Part shown: positions 46,331 through 58,755 of the stretch, one piece after another | Layout of the letters: each line of letters begins with the position of its first letter | Numbering within the stretch: the stretch's first letter is position 1 | NCBI RefSeq assembly: GCF_022458985.1 | Contig: NC_061770.1 | Location: 2,295,001 to 2,359,000 of the forward strand | DNA from: Mugil cephalus | Lineage: Eukaryota; Chordata; Actinopteri; Mugiliformes; Mugilidae | Direction: 5' to 3' | DNA length: 64,000 nt | Position numbers and translations under genes: made by a program | The notes under the pieces: generated by a model | Seen by the model: only the letters and a program-made list of their open reading frames with translations | Databases searched by the model: none | Told to the model about the DNA's origin: nothing

Positions 46331-47789
46331 GGGAATGCACTTAGACAAAAACTGGTCCACCCAAAAGACAAAACACTCAGAGTAATGTAGTGTATGCAAC
46401 TGTGCCTGCCAGGCAGACTAAATGAAATATGAGTGTTAACTGTATGCCAGTATCAATAAGGCAGCTTATATATCCAATTATAGACATTTCATGTGAAGGC
46501 CAAGAAAACTGGAATTGAAAAGCAGCACATTCTGACATATTGTTTTTACAGAAACCTAAAGTTTGTTTGTTATTTCTGATCTCTTCATTTATTATCATAG
46601 AGTTTTACATTTTAGAGATACCACTAGGATGTTTTTTGTCATACTATCTGCAAGGAACCCTTACGCATACACTAACATATCCATTTTTATTTAAATGACA
46701 AGTTTCAGTTCTGTAAGTCACAGTGCAATGGAGGACATTTATTATTTGAAAACTTATTTATCAAAGCTAACTTCACAAATTTGATATTTAGAGCAAATTT
46801 GTAAAATGTGTGTAGTTTGTCAGCAGGTGGCAGTGTTGAACAATTGTTGAAACGGTAAACGTGTGACTGCTCTCAAATGCCCTAACCGTGGGTCAGATAT
46901 TTTAGTTCAACTGCTGGACGCAAATAATAATAAGAATTTGTCTTTAAAGGTCAATGTCTATATTGCTACCTCTAATTTGGTCAGTGGTAGGACAATGCTC
47001 AGTAGACCATGTTACAGATTTTTTTTTGCACGTCTCCTAACAATTTTTTTAACACGCCAATCGTCCCGTATGATTAATAGACATTAAAGCACATGTTTTT
47101 ATGTAGTTTAATTTGATGAAATCTTTGCGTGTGATCTATTTTACTTTGCTCTTTTTTGGTGGTTTTGAGAAACACGTTCCTTTAATGTGGCCTTTTCACT
47201 AATGTTCATTTATACTCCAATCTTTTAACTGGATTTTATCAAATAGCTCATCACAAGCGGAATTTTTGTAATTACTTTGCCTCCCACCACATCTCTGTGG
47301 GCTGGCTGTGCTCCGATATCCACCCACAGCCCCAAGACATGTGTAAATGTACGTAAATGAACTGGCAGCTGAAAACATGGACACTCCCACCTTATTAATA
47401 TTAGAAACAGCTATCAGAAATTTGCATAAAATGTTCATGGATAATGATATCGATACAACCATTCGATTTAAATGAAATGAGGCACTTGTAGCCTATTGTC
47501 AATATAGTCCTCGCATGAGTAATACGTGGAGTTGATTTGAGGTGATGAGAACTGAGAAACCTGTCAAGCCTGGGGCATTAGCTGGCTAAAAGGCTAACTA
47601 CAGAGGGCCCCGGCCGTGATCAACATGGGGCCTGACAAAGACCTAATTACATTAAAAGCTTTTTTGTTAAACTGCTAAACTGTGACGTGTTACTGCTTTT
47701 ATATTAGCACCTCATATAGAAAATAATCTGCACAGAGGGCTCCCATCTATTATTTATAGATGTGTGCATAGTGGTGTTTGGTAGATTGC

Positions 47790-47820
<31 letters not shown>

Positions 47821-48100
47821 ATTTATTCAGGTTGCTGGTGGTCTTTTAAGGTGTCTGACATTTAGAAAGGGAACAGCTATGGGGTGTTACATTTATAGGA
47901 GCACGGTTTTGCTCGGTATAATTATCTTTGAACTGTCAATACGCCTTCTCAAACTAAATAGTATATTTTCTTCTTCAAGTCATTTAGCTAATTTGCTTAA
48001 TGTAACGTGTAATGCTGCTATTGTAGTGTAATGTAATTTTTAATGTATGTTTTATTTTATTATATTTATTGGTAGTCATTTGTAGTAATGTTAATTACGA
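46330..48100. other. Gene-free stretch downstream of ubiad1
   Basis: No exon recognised. It contains a short LINE-tail fragment (47275-47350) and a 28-base A-run (47790-47817). Base composition is AT-rich throughout. Confidence 0.4.
47275..47350 (+). repeat. LINE 3'-end fragment
   Basis: CTCTGTGGGCTGGCTGTGCTC followed by ATCCACCCACAGCCCC and AAGACATG is a degenerate copy of the same LINE tail type as at 15113-15330. About 75 bases only. Confidence 0.45.
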
Positions 48101-48109
48101 GGAGCGCCT

Positions 48110-48285
48110 GAAGGCAACATGAGCGGTGACGCAGGGCATGGGCGTGTTGTCATGGCTGTGTGCAGCAGAGGCTCTCTGTGTAGTAAACACTTGTTTGTCC
48201 TAAAACAAGCCATGTCAGCGTTTGTAGGAGACAGCAACGTGGACTTTTATTCTACCACAAAGTAAACACGGTTGTCAAAGAACCG
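48110..48285 (+). other. Candidate non-coding first exon (possibly of mib2)
   Basis: GC-richer segment ending in AAAGAACCG with a strong GTGAGTAGC donor at 48286, followed within 60 bases by GCGTTAGCTAGCTAGC-type words seen near the szrd1 and cdk11 5' ends. No long coding frame. The next recognised gene on this strand is mib2, 14 kb downstream, so it may be a distal 5' exon. Transcript evidence is lacking. Confidence 0.3.
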
Positions 48286-50380
48286 GTGAGTAGCTACACA
48301 ACGACAGAAGTTGTTTTTAACGCCGGGGACAGGGGGTGTGAAACATGCGTTAGCTAGCTAGCGTCAACGTTAGGCAAGCTTGTCTGACATCCTCGTAAAG
48401 GCACGCAGATTTATATTTATCATGTCGCTAAATTAATGTTAACGCCATGTAACGGCACCTTGCCGAGTAAATGTTTCTATCTACATTTGATATAGCCGGC
48501 AGCGTTTCACTCCCGTAAAAAGGAGAGCTTAATATTCCAGTTAGAAATGATCACAGCACAGTTGTAATGAGGTGGGCGATAGGAAGCTGCTTGGACTCAG
48601 CTGTTCATTTTGGAAACGGACACTCAGTATATAAAAAGAAATCCTTCTCAGTTGTGTCTTTAATCCAGTTAATTCATTCTGGTTCTAATACATTTGTCAC
48701 CCCAAGTGTACTTAACAGTATTCAGAATAACTCATTTGACAGTTTGTGAATGAGATTTGGTGTCACCTTGTTGGAGGACAGACTGCATCTGGGCTTTTCT
48801 TTCTTTCTTTCTTTCTTTTTTTATTGTGAAATGAGATCATAGAGAGATAACACAGTGATATAACAGACAAACAAGGCGTGAAGTGTGTGTGTGCGTATTA
48901 TTTGGGAGTGTAAGTGATATTAACAAATACATTATTTCAGAGTTTGATACATCATAACTATGTTACAAATACTTATGATTATAGGGATTGTAGTGGCAGT
49001 TATAACTGCAATAATAATAATAATAGGAGGGAGGATGGGGGTCTGCATTCTGGGCTTTTATTTGCTAAGGATGAAAGCTAACTAAGGCTATCAGACTAGT
49101 GTGTCATTGTTACACTGAGTCTGTCAGCACTGGATGCAAGATGCAAGTGTGTAAAAGTCAGACTGCAGCTCAAAAAGACAGAACTGTGAATTTCATCAAT
49201 GAAATTATCACTTTAAGAGACAAAAAATGCTCATATTGTTTTCTGAGTTTGCCATAAATGCGTGGACAGACACTGACCGTATTAAGAGTCTCAAGTATTA
49301 CATGAAAACTAACCCGCTACAGCTGTCATCTTTCTGGACATTTGTTAGTCATGAAGCAGACAGCCCAGCTGCAGCTGCTGCACACTGGAGCTACAACTGG
49401 TTCATAGCTGGGGTACGGCTAGCCACACCTACTACAGACTGGATAAGTCTCACTTGTCTGCTGTGTCTTTGTCTCGTTTCTTACTTACTCCCCAAGTCTA
49501 TGTCACAATAATTATTCTTGAAACATCCACTGGCTTATATCACAAAAGTTATCAGAGAGAAAGAGGTGATGAGTTGTGAAGAAATGGAGAAGATATTGTG
49601 TGGAAATACTCAAGGTAATATATCTTAATTCTTGGTGTTGAACCTTTGGAAAAGGTGTTTGACTTTGTCTGTCTTTGGGGTTGATTCAAATTTCGATTTT
49701 TGCTGATGGTATTATTTGCCTCGTTATTGTGGATTTTAGTGCTTGATGTCTGTAGAGATCATTTCCATCAATGCTTGATACATTTCAGATGTTTTAAAAG
49801 TGTTTTAACATCACAGTTAAGCATTTTATGTGACTAAAAAAGAAAAAGATGACAACAGCATTTTACTTTAACAGATTTGTGTAAAATTGAAATGTGGAGC
49901 TTGACGATAGTTGTCACTAGAGTACAATAGCTGCGTTTCCATCACAGTTCTTTGCAAAATAAAAGTGATGTTTCTGAAATAATTGCGCTTTGTATGTTTT
50001 TCCATTGGAAGGTGTTTTGTGAATGAGCTGTAACTCTCGTAAAGACCTGGCTCTCATTATCTCATAATTCTCTTAAAGTCTCGTCACACAAGACTTCACT
50101 TTGAGGAAGATGGACTTCAAATGAACTGGTCACATGCATCATTTCCAGTTGCGCAGGGTGTCATGAAAAAAGTATTTACATTGATACCATCCATACAACT
50201 GAGAAACCACCTCATGAGAGTGTAAAAGCGTGTTATGTAGATGTTTCCATTACCACTTCTTTTATTATGGCAATATTTAGACTTTGCGCATTTAGGGGTA
50301 ATGGAAACGCAGCACGTGACAGGCTTAAACCAGTATTATTTGATTGAGGTTGTAGAAAGCACTATGAAATTGTCACCCAG
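48286..50380. other. Gene-free stretch
   Basis: No exon recognised. A (CTTT)n run is at about 48799-48818 and a short (AAT)n run near 49012-49024. Possible intron of mib2. Confidence 0.35.
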
Positions 50381-50779
50381 CTTACCTTACAGCCAGCCTC
50401 TGTACACATGATCCCCTCCAAATTCTGGATCCAGGAGGGGCCTTCGTCTCCCTAAATTGGGCGAGGTGGACACAGACGCACCCCACTTTGTCTGGCTCCT
50501 TTGGGACCAGCCTTTGTTGGGTCCTCCATGATCACAGAGTCATCTAAATCTCTCCACTACATTGAGGGGGTCTGAATCCCTTTTCTCTTACGCTAAATTG
50601 TGAGTTGCTCCCTCTACAATCTTTGAGAGTCAGGAATTAGTTCCAGTTCCAGTTGAAGGAGTCAAATATAGCATGAGACTGACAGGTGGATTGGTGGAAA
50701 GTCACCAGGCCTGTAGTCATGAGTTTTAGTTAACTGAAAGAATGAGATTGAGAACACAGCAACAGCAGCTGCAATGACT

Positions 50780-51075
50780 TTTTGTTTCGTTTACATATCT
50801 GGTGGGAGCTGGTGAGCTGCTGCTGCACGTTTCTGTTGAAAGAAGCCAGCCAGGTGGTTTGAACATCTGATAGGGTTGGACTCATGCCTGCAATTTAAGG
50901 TTTTCCGGACACATCCAACTGGTGAGAGACCCGGGGGCAGACCCAGAACATTATGTCTCCCGTGGCCTAAGAAAACATGTCCAGATCCCATAGTAGAAAC
51001 ACAAAATTGTTGCTGGGACGTTAGGACGACCCTGCCACGATCTTCCCAGCTGGAAAAGGGATTCAGAAAAACACC
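50780..51075 (+). repeat. Degenerate LINE ORF2 3'-end fragment
   Basis: At 50903-50950 the plus strand reads FRTHPTGERPGGRPRT, a phrase found at the C-terminal end of a common fish LINE polyprotein. The preceding 120 bases (GGAGCTGGTGAGCTGC..., TTGAACATCTGATAGGG) fit the upstream part in altered form. Frame is lost soon after. Family within CR1/L2-like LINEs not settled. Confidence 0.5.
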
Positions 51076-51079
51076 CTCT

Positions 51080-54000
51080 TGGAATGAAACTAGTCTTGTG
51101 ACAGTGTTGACAAATCCAACGGAATGAGATGTGGCCGAGACTTGCCATTTAAAGACTGTGGAATTTGGTTCAAAATCTACCATAAGAATAATGTAAACAA
51201 AGACAATTTTAAAAACTCCAAATAACTGTGTTTCCATTCCACACTGCTACAACTCGTACTAGTAGCAGCCAATGTTCAGCACTGTGGTGACCATAGTACA
51301 GAACTTTGACATTTTGTCAAAGATCTCTGTGGGCAGCACATCCCTTGTTGGGGGTGTTAAGGATATGTCAAGACGATGGTCGACTGTTTTCCGGTGTCAG
51401 GCTGTCGGGGAATTCCTGTTGCGCTAGTTTGGGCACTAGTCCAACCCTGTCACTTGCTTTTCAGCTAGTTCATTATGTTGGGATGAGTTGATGAGAACGA
51501 TCTCTCTGACAGGCTGCTCAGCTTGGAGAAATGGAAGTGATGAAGTTGAAAGGGCACACAGGAGGCACTTCTCATTTTACATTTTATCTAATGTTTATTT
51601 CCAGATGATCATGTAGAATGAATAAACTGTAGACCAGATGATCAGTATGAATCGCCTCTGTATAGCGGGGTTTAGCTCTTCCTAGCCTCCCAGCTGATAT
51701 TAACTTCCTGTTTCCTAGAAGAGATATTTCCTTTCATGCAGACACAGAACATACATTATTTGCCAGGTGCAACTTTTTGTCCCAGACATAGGCAAAGTGA
51801 GATGATGTCACAGTTGGCCTTTGTTGGCTGTAGTTATTCAGTAAAAAAACATTCTCCATTCTCAGAGGTGTTCATTTGTGACCAACATGGAAACCTTCTG
51901 ACCTTCACAGTATGCTTGAGCAACACTAGTTATAGCTTGCTAAATTATAGAGGAAAGGAGCACACGGAGAAACTCTGATGCATTTTGCTTCCCTACTGTT
52001 GTGTTACTTTCTGTTATGTGCTCTGTTCTGGGTTTCTGTGTGTTACACTCTTATTGTTTGTAAAGTCATCCAGTTTAACATAGACTGAATAAACTTTGCT
52101 CATCATTGTGAGAGTATTTCAGAGTGGATTTAAAGAAGATTAACCTTTTGTTGACATTCCTTTCAGAACATGAGCCTGGTAACACCTCTTTTGGATCTCA
52201 TTATTGGGCATGTTTCAACTGATATAGAGAAAAAAAACACCTAACTGTATAGTCCTATAACCAATCAACCATATTGTTAAATAAATTCAACTTCACGGCG
52301 TTCAGGTGATGTAAACAATCTGATAAACTTGGAGCATAATTAGTGCCCAACGGAGCGACTCCAGATCAACTTTTTGTTGCTACAGTGTTGTGGACGGGGA
52401 AGTCAGTCAGCTGTCCCAGGCTCTCAGAAGAAATGATTAATTAAGCATACGGCAGAAGCAGTGGTTCCAGATAGGGAGCATGCCTTTCTTCCTCGAAGGT
52501 TTCATTCTGCTCCTCTATCAATTCTGCCTGGTTTTGAAAACACTGATGGCAAGTATAAGTCTAGAGAAATTGTGGCATGTCATCATGGAAAGATGGAGGT
52601 AAACATTTTAAAATGATTAAGGATTTCTTGCTCACTTGTACACAGGATACTGACAGAAGTGACTCTCTGATTTAATTTTGTCAGCCTAAATATGTTTGCT
52701 CTTTCTGTTTGTCTTTTGAAATGTCATAGAGGATCTAAATAAAGCTGGGTTAGCTTGTTGTCAGTGGTTGGTTGCTGAGACCCACATAGCAGCTATATGC
52801 CAACATCTAAACTTAGTGTTTATTCAGTCCAGTAACAAGCCCATATTTTAACCGTCCTTCCAGTCTGATGGCTGATAACTGAGGACTATGTTCTATGTGT
52901 AAGTCACTGCTATTGGAAGAGGGTATGCATGAGTGAATGTCACAGACTAACACGTCTGTTACATGGACAGCAGCAGATTTGTTTACAAGATGGAGGAGTG
53001 TTGCGATACTCTTCATTGTGAGTCTGTGTCTCTGTCACTTCCTAGGCTTCCATTCATTCAATGGCTATTCACATCCTGGCATTTCCAGCTGTACGTGTGT
53101 GTGTGTGTGCCAGCATGAACAGAATGCCGTTTTGGCTGTTTTTTGGAGCCATATTGTTGATGTCTCCCACAGCTGTAGCTATGTTTAAGAGAATTGTTCA
53201 AGGCGAGGAAAGCATAAGGAAGCACTCTCTCTCTCTGTGTCATCTTTCTCCTCTGTGTGATCCTGGAGGGGACTAACCGGCAGTGGATTCACAAACCAGT
53301 TTGAGGCTGAAAATCAGGGACCCTGGCAGGTGCCCATTCATCAAAATCATCACCAACCCCACCCCTTTTCTTTTCCCTGAGCAACCCCCCCAGACAAAAA
53401 GCATAAAAAAAACCCGACATCCAGGCCCTCCCCCGAAATGTATGCCCCTCCCCCCTTCCCTCCGTCCTCTGCTTGTCTGCTCATTGGCAGCGGAGCGAAT
53501 GGTGTCCCCATGGGCTATGAAAGAGTGGGCTGTACGTCCTTATGCAGAGCTTGATGCGCATGTGTTTGTACATATTGGTCTGTAAACACAGTGTGTTGGC
53601 TTCACATGCGTGTTACCGATGCTCACGTCCCCCCAGTCATGGAATACAACATCAGACGGAGTTTATATAGAGCAAAGCCCATTGGCCTGTTTTTATGCGA
53701 GAGCGAGGGAACGTCAAACTGAATGCAGCGCTCGTCAGGCAGCCACTCTCCCCAGCCATTCTCCTCCCTCTCCTCTCCTCCGCCTCCACCGTGGTAATCC
53801 TTGCTGACACAACGCACAAAGGACTAAACGCTGGCAGCATCCTCCAGCAGCAGGGCTCTCTCCTCTTCCTCCTTCAGCTCTGATCCGCTTCAGTCTGTTC
53901 GTGTGAAGCCGGATGCTGTTTCCATGAGACCGTTTGCAACTGTATATCACATCTCTGGAATACCGGCCTGGCCGTCCGACTCTTCCGCCCCCTGCATCCG

Positions 54001-54100
54001 CTCCTCCTTCTTGGCCAATTCATTCAAGGAGCACATTAGAACCAGGCTTCAGCCCTGAAGACGCAGCCTTTTTTGTTTTATCTCGCTGGAAGCTTGTGGG
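51080..54100. other. Gene-free stretch, probable mib2 5' region
   Basis: No exon recognised. A (GT)n run lies near 53096-53109. A C/T-rich, CpG-bearing zone from about 53430 to 54060 could hold an alternative promoter, but no convincing start was found. Confidence 0.35.
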
Positions 54101-54141
54101 ACCACTGGTAGCTTTTTAATTATCATTATTATTTTTACCTG

Positions 54142-54236
54142 ATGCGTTTATACACCAGGAGGAAGGAGCTGCCTGCGATTCTTCCAGGTTTTGTTGCTCT
54201 GTCTATTCACCCTGCTGCACATCACTATACCAACAG
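54142..54236 (+). other. Candidate alternative 5' exon of mib2
   Basis: The segment ends CCAACAG with a GTAAAC donor (exon end 54236). Joined to the mib2 exon at 62684, an ATG at 54142 would open a 34-codon upstream frame that stops just after the junction; the frame that would join MIB2 has a TGA at 54139-54141 and no ATG. If real, the exon is untranslated. No transcript evidence. Confidence 0.25.
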
Positions 54237-57200
54237 GTAAACGAGTCAAACGCACATGCTTTATTTATTAAGGTAACTCAGTTTCAGTCCATTCGAGTAA
54301 TGATTGCACTTCCTTCTTGCGAGAGAGTGAAATCTCTATGATGCTGCTGTCCACATGTTAAGATAAAGCATTATATGCTCTTTCGTCTGTTCAGATACTT
54401 GAAAATAAATTTTGCATAGCAGACATATTGGCTGATTTCAGAGTTTACTTCCTATAAAGCTAAAATAATAATGTGCAAAGCCGATGTACATGCACCTGGT
54501 ATGTGTCCATGGCCATGTTACTACGATCGTGCCACATGTCATTGCAGTCTGTAGTAAAGCTAGAGGACGTGCTTTGCAAGCTGACATCTGTCTGGCTTGG
54601 CTGCTGTTATCACTGTGTAACAAACTGATGAAAATGTTTGACCTGGTGTGCCGATGCTGCATCGCAGTAATCCTAGTGTGCAATGTCAAAGTTAGTACTA
54701 TTATATTTTAGTGTGTGGCTTGCAGTTAGCTGTATGACAGTGTGTTTAGTGCCCGAGTTAGAGGTATTGAGTTAATTAGCAGCTATTACAATGTGAGGCA
54801 CTTAAATATATCATACAGACAGTGGCTACTGTGGTTAGAGGATCGTTATCCAAAAGATTATAATCATGTGTTGTTGAGAATAGTGCATTGGTTTGTATCT
54901 TTCAAATGCCCTACAAATGGAGTAGGTTAGGTGTAGCCCAGTTGACACTTTGCTTTAGGTGAAGTTACCACAGACGGAAGAATGATTGGAAGCTGAATGT
55001 GCTAGTAGCAACATGTGACTAAATATTGACTCTTAGAGTGCTGTTTTGCCTGAGGTCTAAGCTTATAGAGTTTAGGTGTGGCTGACTCATTTTACCAAAA
55101 ACTGGCCTTAGTAAACATGAGAGAATCAAAGTTTCCCCCACAGCCTTGATGTGACAGTGCCCATTATTATACCAAGTAATGTATTTACCTGAACACAGTC
55201 CTCTTGTTGAATGAAGAGTTACTTTCTTACTTGACTCAGCCAGCGTATGTTTTTTTTCTTTTTTTCCTTGATAGGACATCAGGTTGGTCCAGTCCTTGAG
55301 CAACATCTGTCAGATAAAAAAAAAAAAAAACAACCACAGAAAAAAAACTGTATGTTCTAAAGCAAAGACCAAAGTTCACAGCAAACCAAATACTAAGATT
55401 ATGACAGAAAGGGTTCACTTCCCTGGTAGTAGGGTGACTGCTTCACACCACTGGAGGTTTCAGATGGTCCTGCTGGTAGACCTGGGATAATAGCAGTACA
55501 AGGGCTTACAGCAAACTGGAATCACACAGCCGCCAACATGTTCAAAAGTGGACTGAAGATCATGGGGAGTGAGTATGAAAATCCACAATCTATGTCATGA
55601 CAGTAGCACATATTTTTTCGCTGTGTATAAAGTTTTCTATATGCGAGCAATGCTGTGAGAATTTTTGTTGTAGGTATTAAGCTTTTGTATGGATGCCTTT
55701 GGAAGAAGAAGGCAAGACTGTCCTTGGAGTGCCTCTTTGCCTTTGTTTGGTTGTCTAATTGTGTGTGAAACCACAAGTATTACTCTTTGCCATATATAAC
55801 TACAAGTACTTGCAGAGTACCGATGCGAGTATACACAAATGAACTGTGCAGTAGGTAGTTTTTTATTATTATTTGTTTCATTGTTGGTGAATCAGCCTTT
55901 GACTACTGGTTGTTTTAATGCCAGGATTCACATCTGTTTGTTTTTATCACAGGGTCTTACTTTTCTGTTTAACAGAGCCAGAACTGTCAGCGTCTTTTCC
56001 AAAAATGTCCAGTGGTGAGCAGTGAGATTGTCAGGGAGATCATATTTGGACTCAAGTATTCCCAGAGCCCACTTCTACTCTATAAGAAGCATCATGCTAC
56101 GTACTGTTGTACAGCGTATGCACTGGTGGAAAATATAAAACGGTGACTGCCACCAAATCTGGTGCCTACCTGCCTACCTTCTTCTCTGGGGTTTCATAAA
56201 TCTGCTATGTGGTAATATGCAATGGGATCAGGTTCTGTGTTATGGGAGCTGTTGTAGGAGCACATGAGCACAGTATCTGACACCATACTGATGCTAGTAT
56301 TGACACTGAGACATCCATAATAAAGGATTTTTCACATCCTACACACAAAACCCTCTTATGGATTTGTGTAAGGAATCCACATGAACTGAAGTCCGCAGCA
56401 GTTTTTTGAGCAAGACTGATGAAAAGGAATGTAGGACAAGCAGAAACCTGAAATGGAGAACTTTTCTTTTAGACCTGACACCCATGCTTAAGAAATCTTG
56501 TACACATATTATTTACTCAGGGCCCTTATTGATTTTCCTGGAAGTCCTCTGGCCACCAGATGTTTCTGACATGAACCAGTTCCAGCCGGCTTCTGCTAAT
56601 TTCTGATATTAAGGCGGATGTTACTGAACTCTGCATTTGCTCAGAATTTAGGTTAAAAAAAACAGGCTCTTATTAAAAATTAGGATGGAGGTATAAGCTT
56701 CTTAGACCCTGTGTCACAACCTAAGTATGCCTTTGCTGCTTCACACAGTAGCGCACATGTAATGGCACTGGGTGTACCAATAATAATCCTAATAATCACT
56801 TTCCATGTGGAAGCTGCTCAGTGATTAGTACCAAAGGGACAAAGTGGCTCTCAGTTGGTTGTGTAAAAAAGGATGAGTACGCTGTATCTGTTTAGTGAAA
56901 CCATCAAGGTCTGGAGATAGTTTGTCATGTCATTGGCCCACAGCTCTGAAGGTTATGTAACAATGGCTCAGTGAAACTTGAATTGAGGACATGTGTGCCA
57001 TTATTGTATTGATTCTGATTCCTTTTGTTAATTGAGGGCTAAATACAGCCCAGTAACTGTAACATTTATGCTTGCACCCATGGAGACTGGTCACGTGGGA
57101 CCGGTGGATCATAATCCTAATGCAGCACTTCATTTGGCTCCATCTAAGGAGCGGTGTGACTGTATGTTTTTAATTTGGACGCCCTTTATCATAATTCAGA

Positions 57201-58499
57201 GGAAAGTGCTGATCTGCTTTACAGCACAAAGGTGCTGTGGAGCACAAATAAACTCATGATACGGCCTCAGAGTAACATGCTCACCTCACTGTAGCTGTAG
57301 CCTTTTCACTGCTTGCTGAGTTTTATATTATAAAATATATATATACAAATAATTTCTCGCAGCATATTAAACTCCATCAGTTATATTGATTTAATTCTCA
57401 CAATATCCAGAGTTTTTTTTTGTTTTGTTTTTTATTTATGTATGTTCTCATTTTATATTGCAGTTTCACAGTCATCAATTGTGTATCCATGTTAAATGCA
57501 CGAAACATTAGCTGTAGCTGTGTAGAAGTATCTTTCAAATGACATAATATTCCTGAGCATATTTCTAGTGTGTGCGTTTGTTTATGGTGTGTATTTGTGT
57601 CACGGCCAAAAGACTGTCTGGTTTGTTTGTGTGAAGGAGTTTGACGTTGCCCTCACAGATTGGCCCTCAGCAGCCAGTCCATCTGTTATTTCAGGCAGAG
57701 AGCTGTAATCCCGCCTGTCTTAGTCCTCTGTCGCAGATTGGCAGTGACATTTCAGCAACACAGGTGGCCTGTTCATGACCGTCTTGAGCACGCCCCTCCC
57801 ACCCCTACCCCCACCACTCTCAGTGACAAATGCACCAGAATGTACATTGGAGGGCCAACCTCTGGAGCGACACAACTCATGCTTCAGATGCACCTCTTGC
57901 TTCTAAATATATGTTCCCTTGCATTCATGAAATCACTCATATGTTTGGTCTTTATGCTTTTTTTCAGGCGACACCTGAAAGTTATAGAGTGGCAGTACTG
58001 GCTTGCTAGAAATCATGGGTCACACATGCTTGATATAAGAAAATACAATGTACATGAGGCTAAGTAGGTATATTTTTGATTAGGGGGAAGTTGGGTGTTT
58101 TACAATTTTCAATTTCAATTTCAGTAATTCAGTTGCTTGGTGGCTGCTATTGGGCTGTTGGCCCATTTACACACTATTTACTGTTATATGATTTTACACA
58201 GGTTTTATGCCTGTATCACATCATTTGCAGGACTGGCATGCATATGGAAAATTTCATACCCAACATAGAGTTCAGTGGTATTGTGAGTTTTGTTCCAATG
58301 ATAACCACCATGACATAGTATAGGACCACGCCGTGCCACTTTTGTGGCCTGTTTCACGTGTTTCATGTGTTTGTGTAATGTGCTCTGAACACTGATAATC
58401 ATTCTGATTATGTGTGTTGGTTTAAATGAAAATAAAGCGAACTAAATACATTCCTTTTGTTTTTACCATCCAGGCTCTATGCACATTTAGCAAAGCAAA

Positions 58500-58755
58500 G
58501 TAGTTATGATGCATCATAACATTAACAAGTGACTAGGCAGATATTGACATATTTATAATGCACTATTCAGATTAAGATTATAATCATTCATAACCAGTTG
58601 TCATAGTGCATCATGAAGTTGGTTATGACGACTTGTGAATAGGTATAGATGGTAATAATGACCATTATAATGCTTTATAGACACCTTATAAAATATTATG
58701 AGTGCATTCATAGGGCATCATACATACAACCTTCATAGAAAGTGTTACCAATGTG
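58500..58755. repeat. Dispersed fish repeat ending in GTGTTACC
   Basis: AT-rich block with repeated phrases of the CATCATAA / TTATAATGC kind, ending CTTCATAGAAAGTGTTACC. The reverse complement of this end (GGTAACACTTT) is a frequent terminus of fish interspersed repeats. Class not assigned. Confidence 0.4.

Noticed and set aside
47535-47565. GGTGATGAG followed by GAGAAACCTGTC, hammerhead-like
   Set aside because: The invariant C and U before GAUGA are missing and the flanks do not pair into stems I and III.
53661-53690. TATATA and ATTGG near 53.66 kb as a promoter
   Set aside because: The order and spacing of the two boxes fit neither strand, and no first exon follows convincingly.
54142-54236. 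Hydrophobic LLLCLFTLLH reading as a MIB2 signal peptide
   Set aside because: This is the only frame that joins mib2 in phase, but it has a TGA just upstream and no ATG. MIB2 is a cytosolic ligase, so a signal peptide is not expected.
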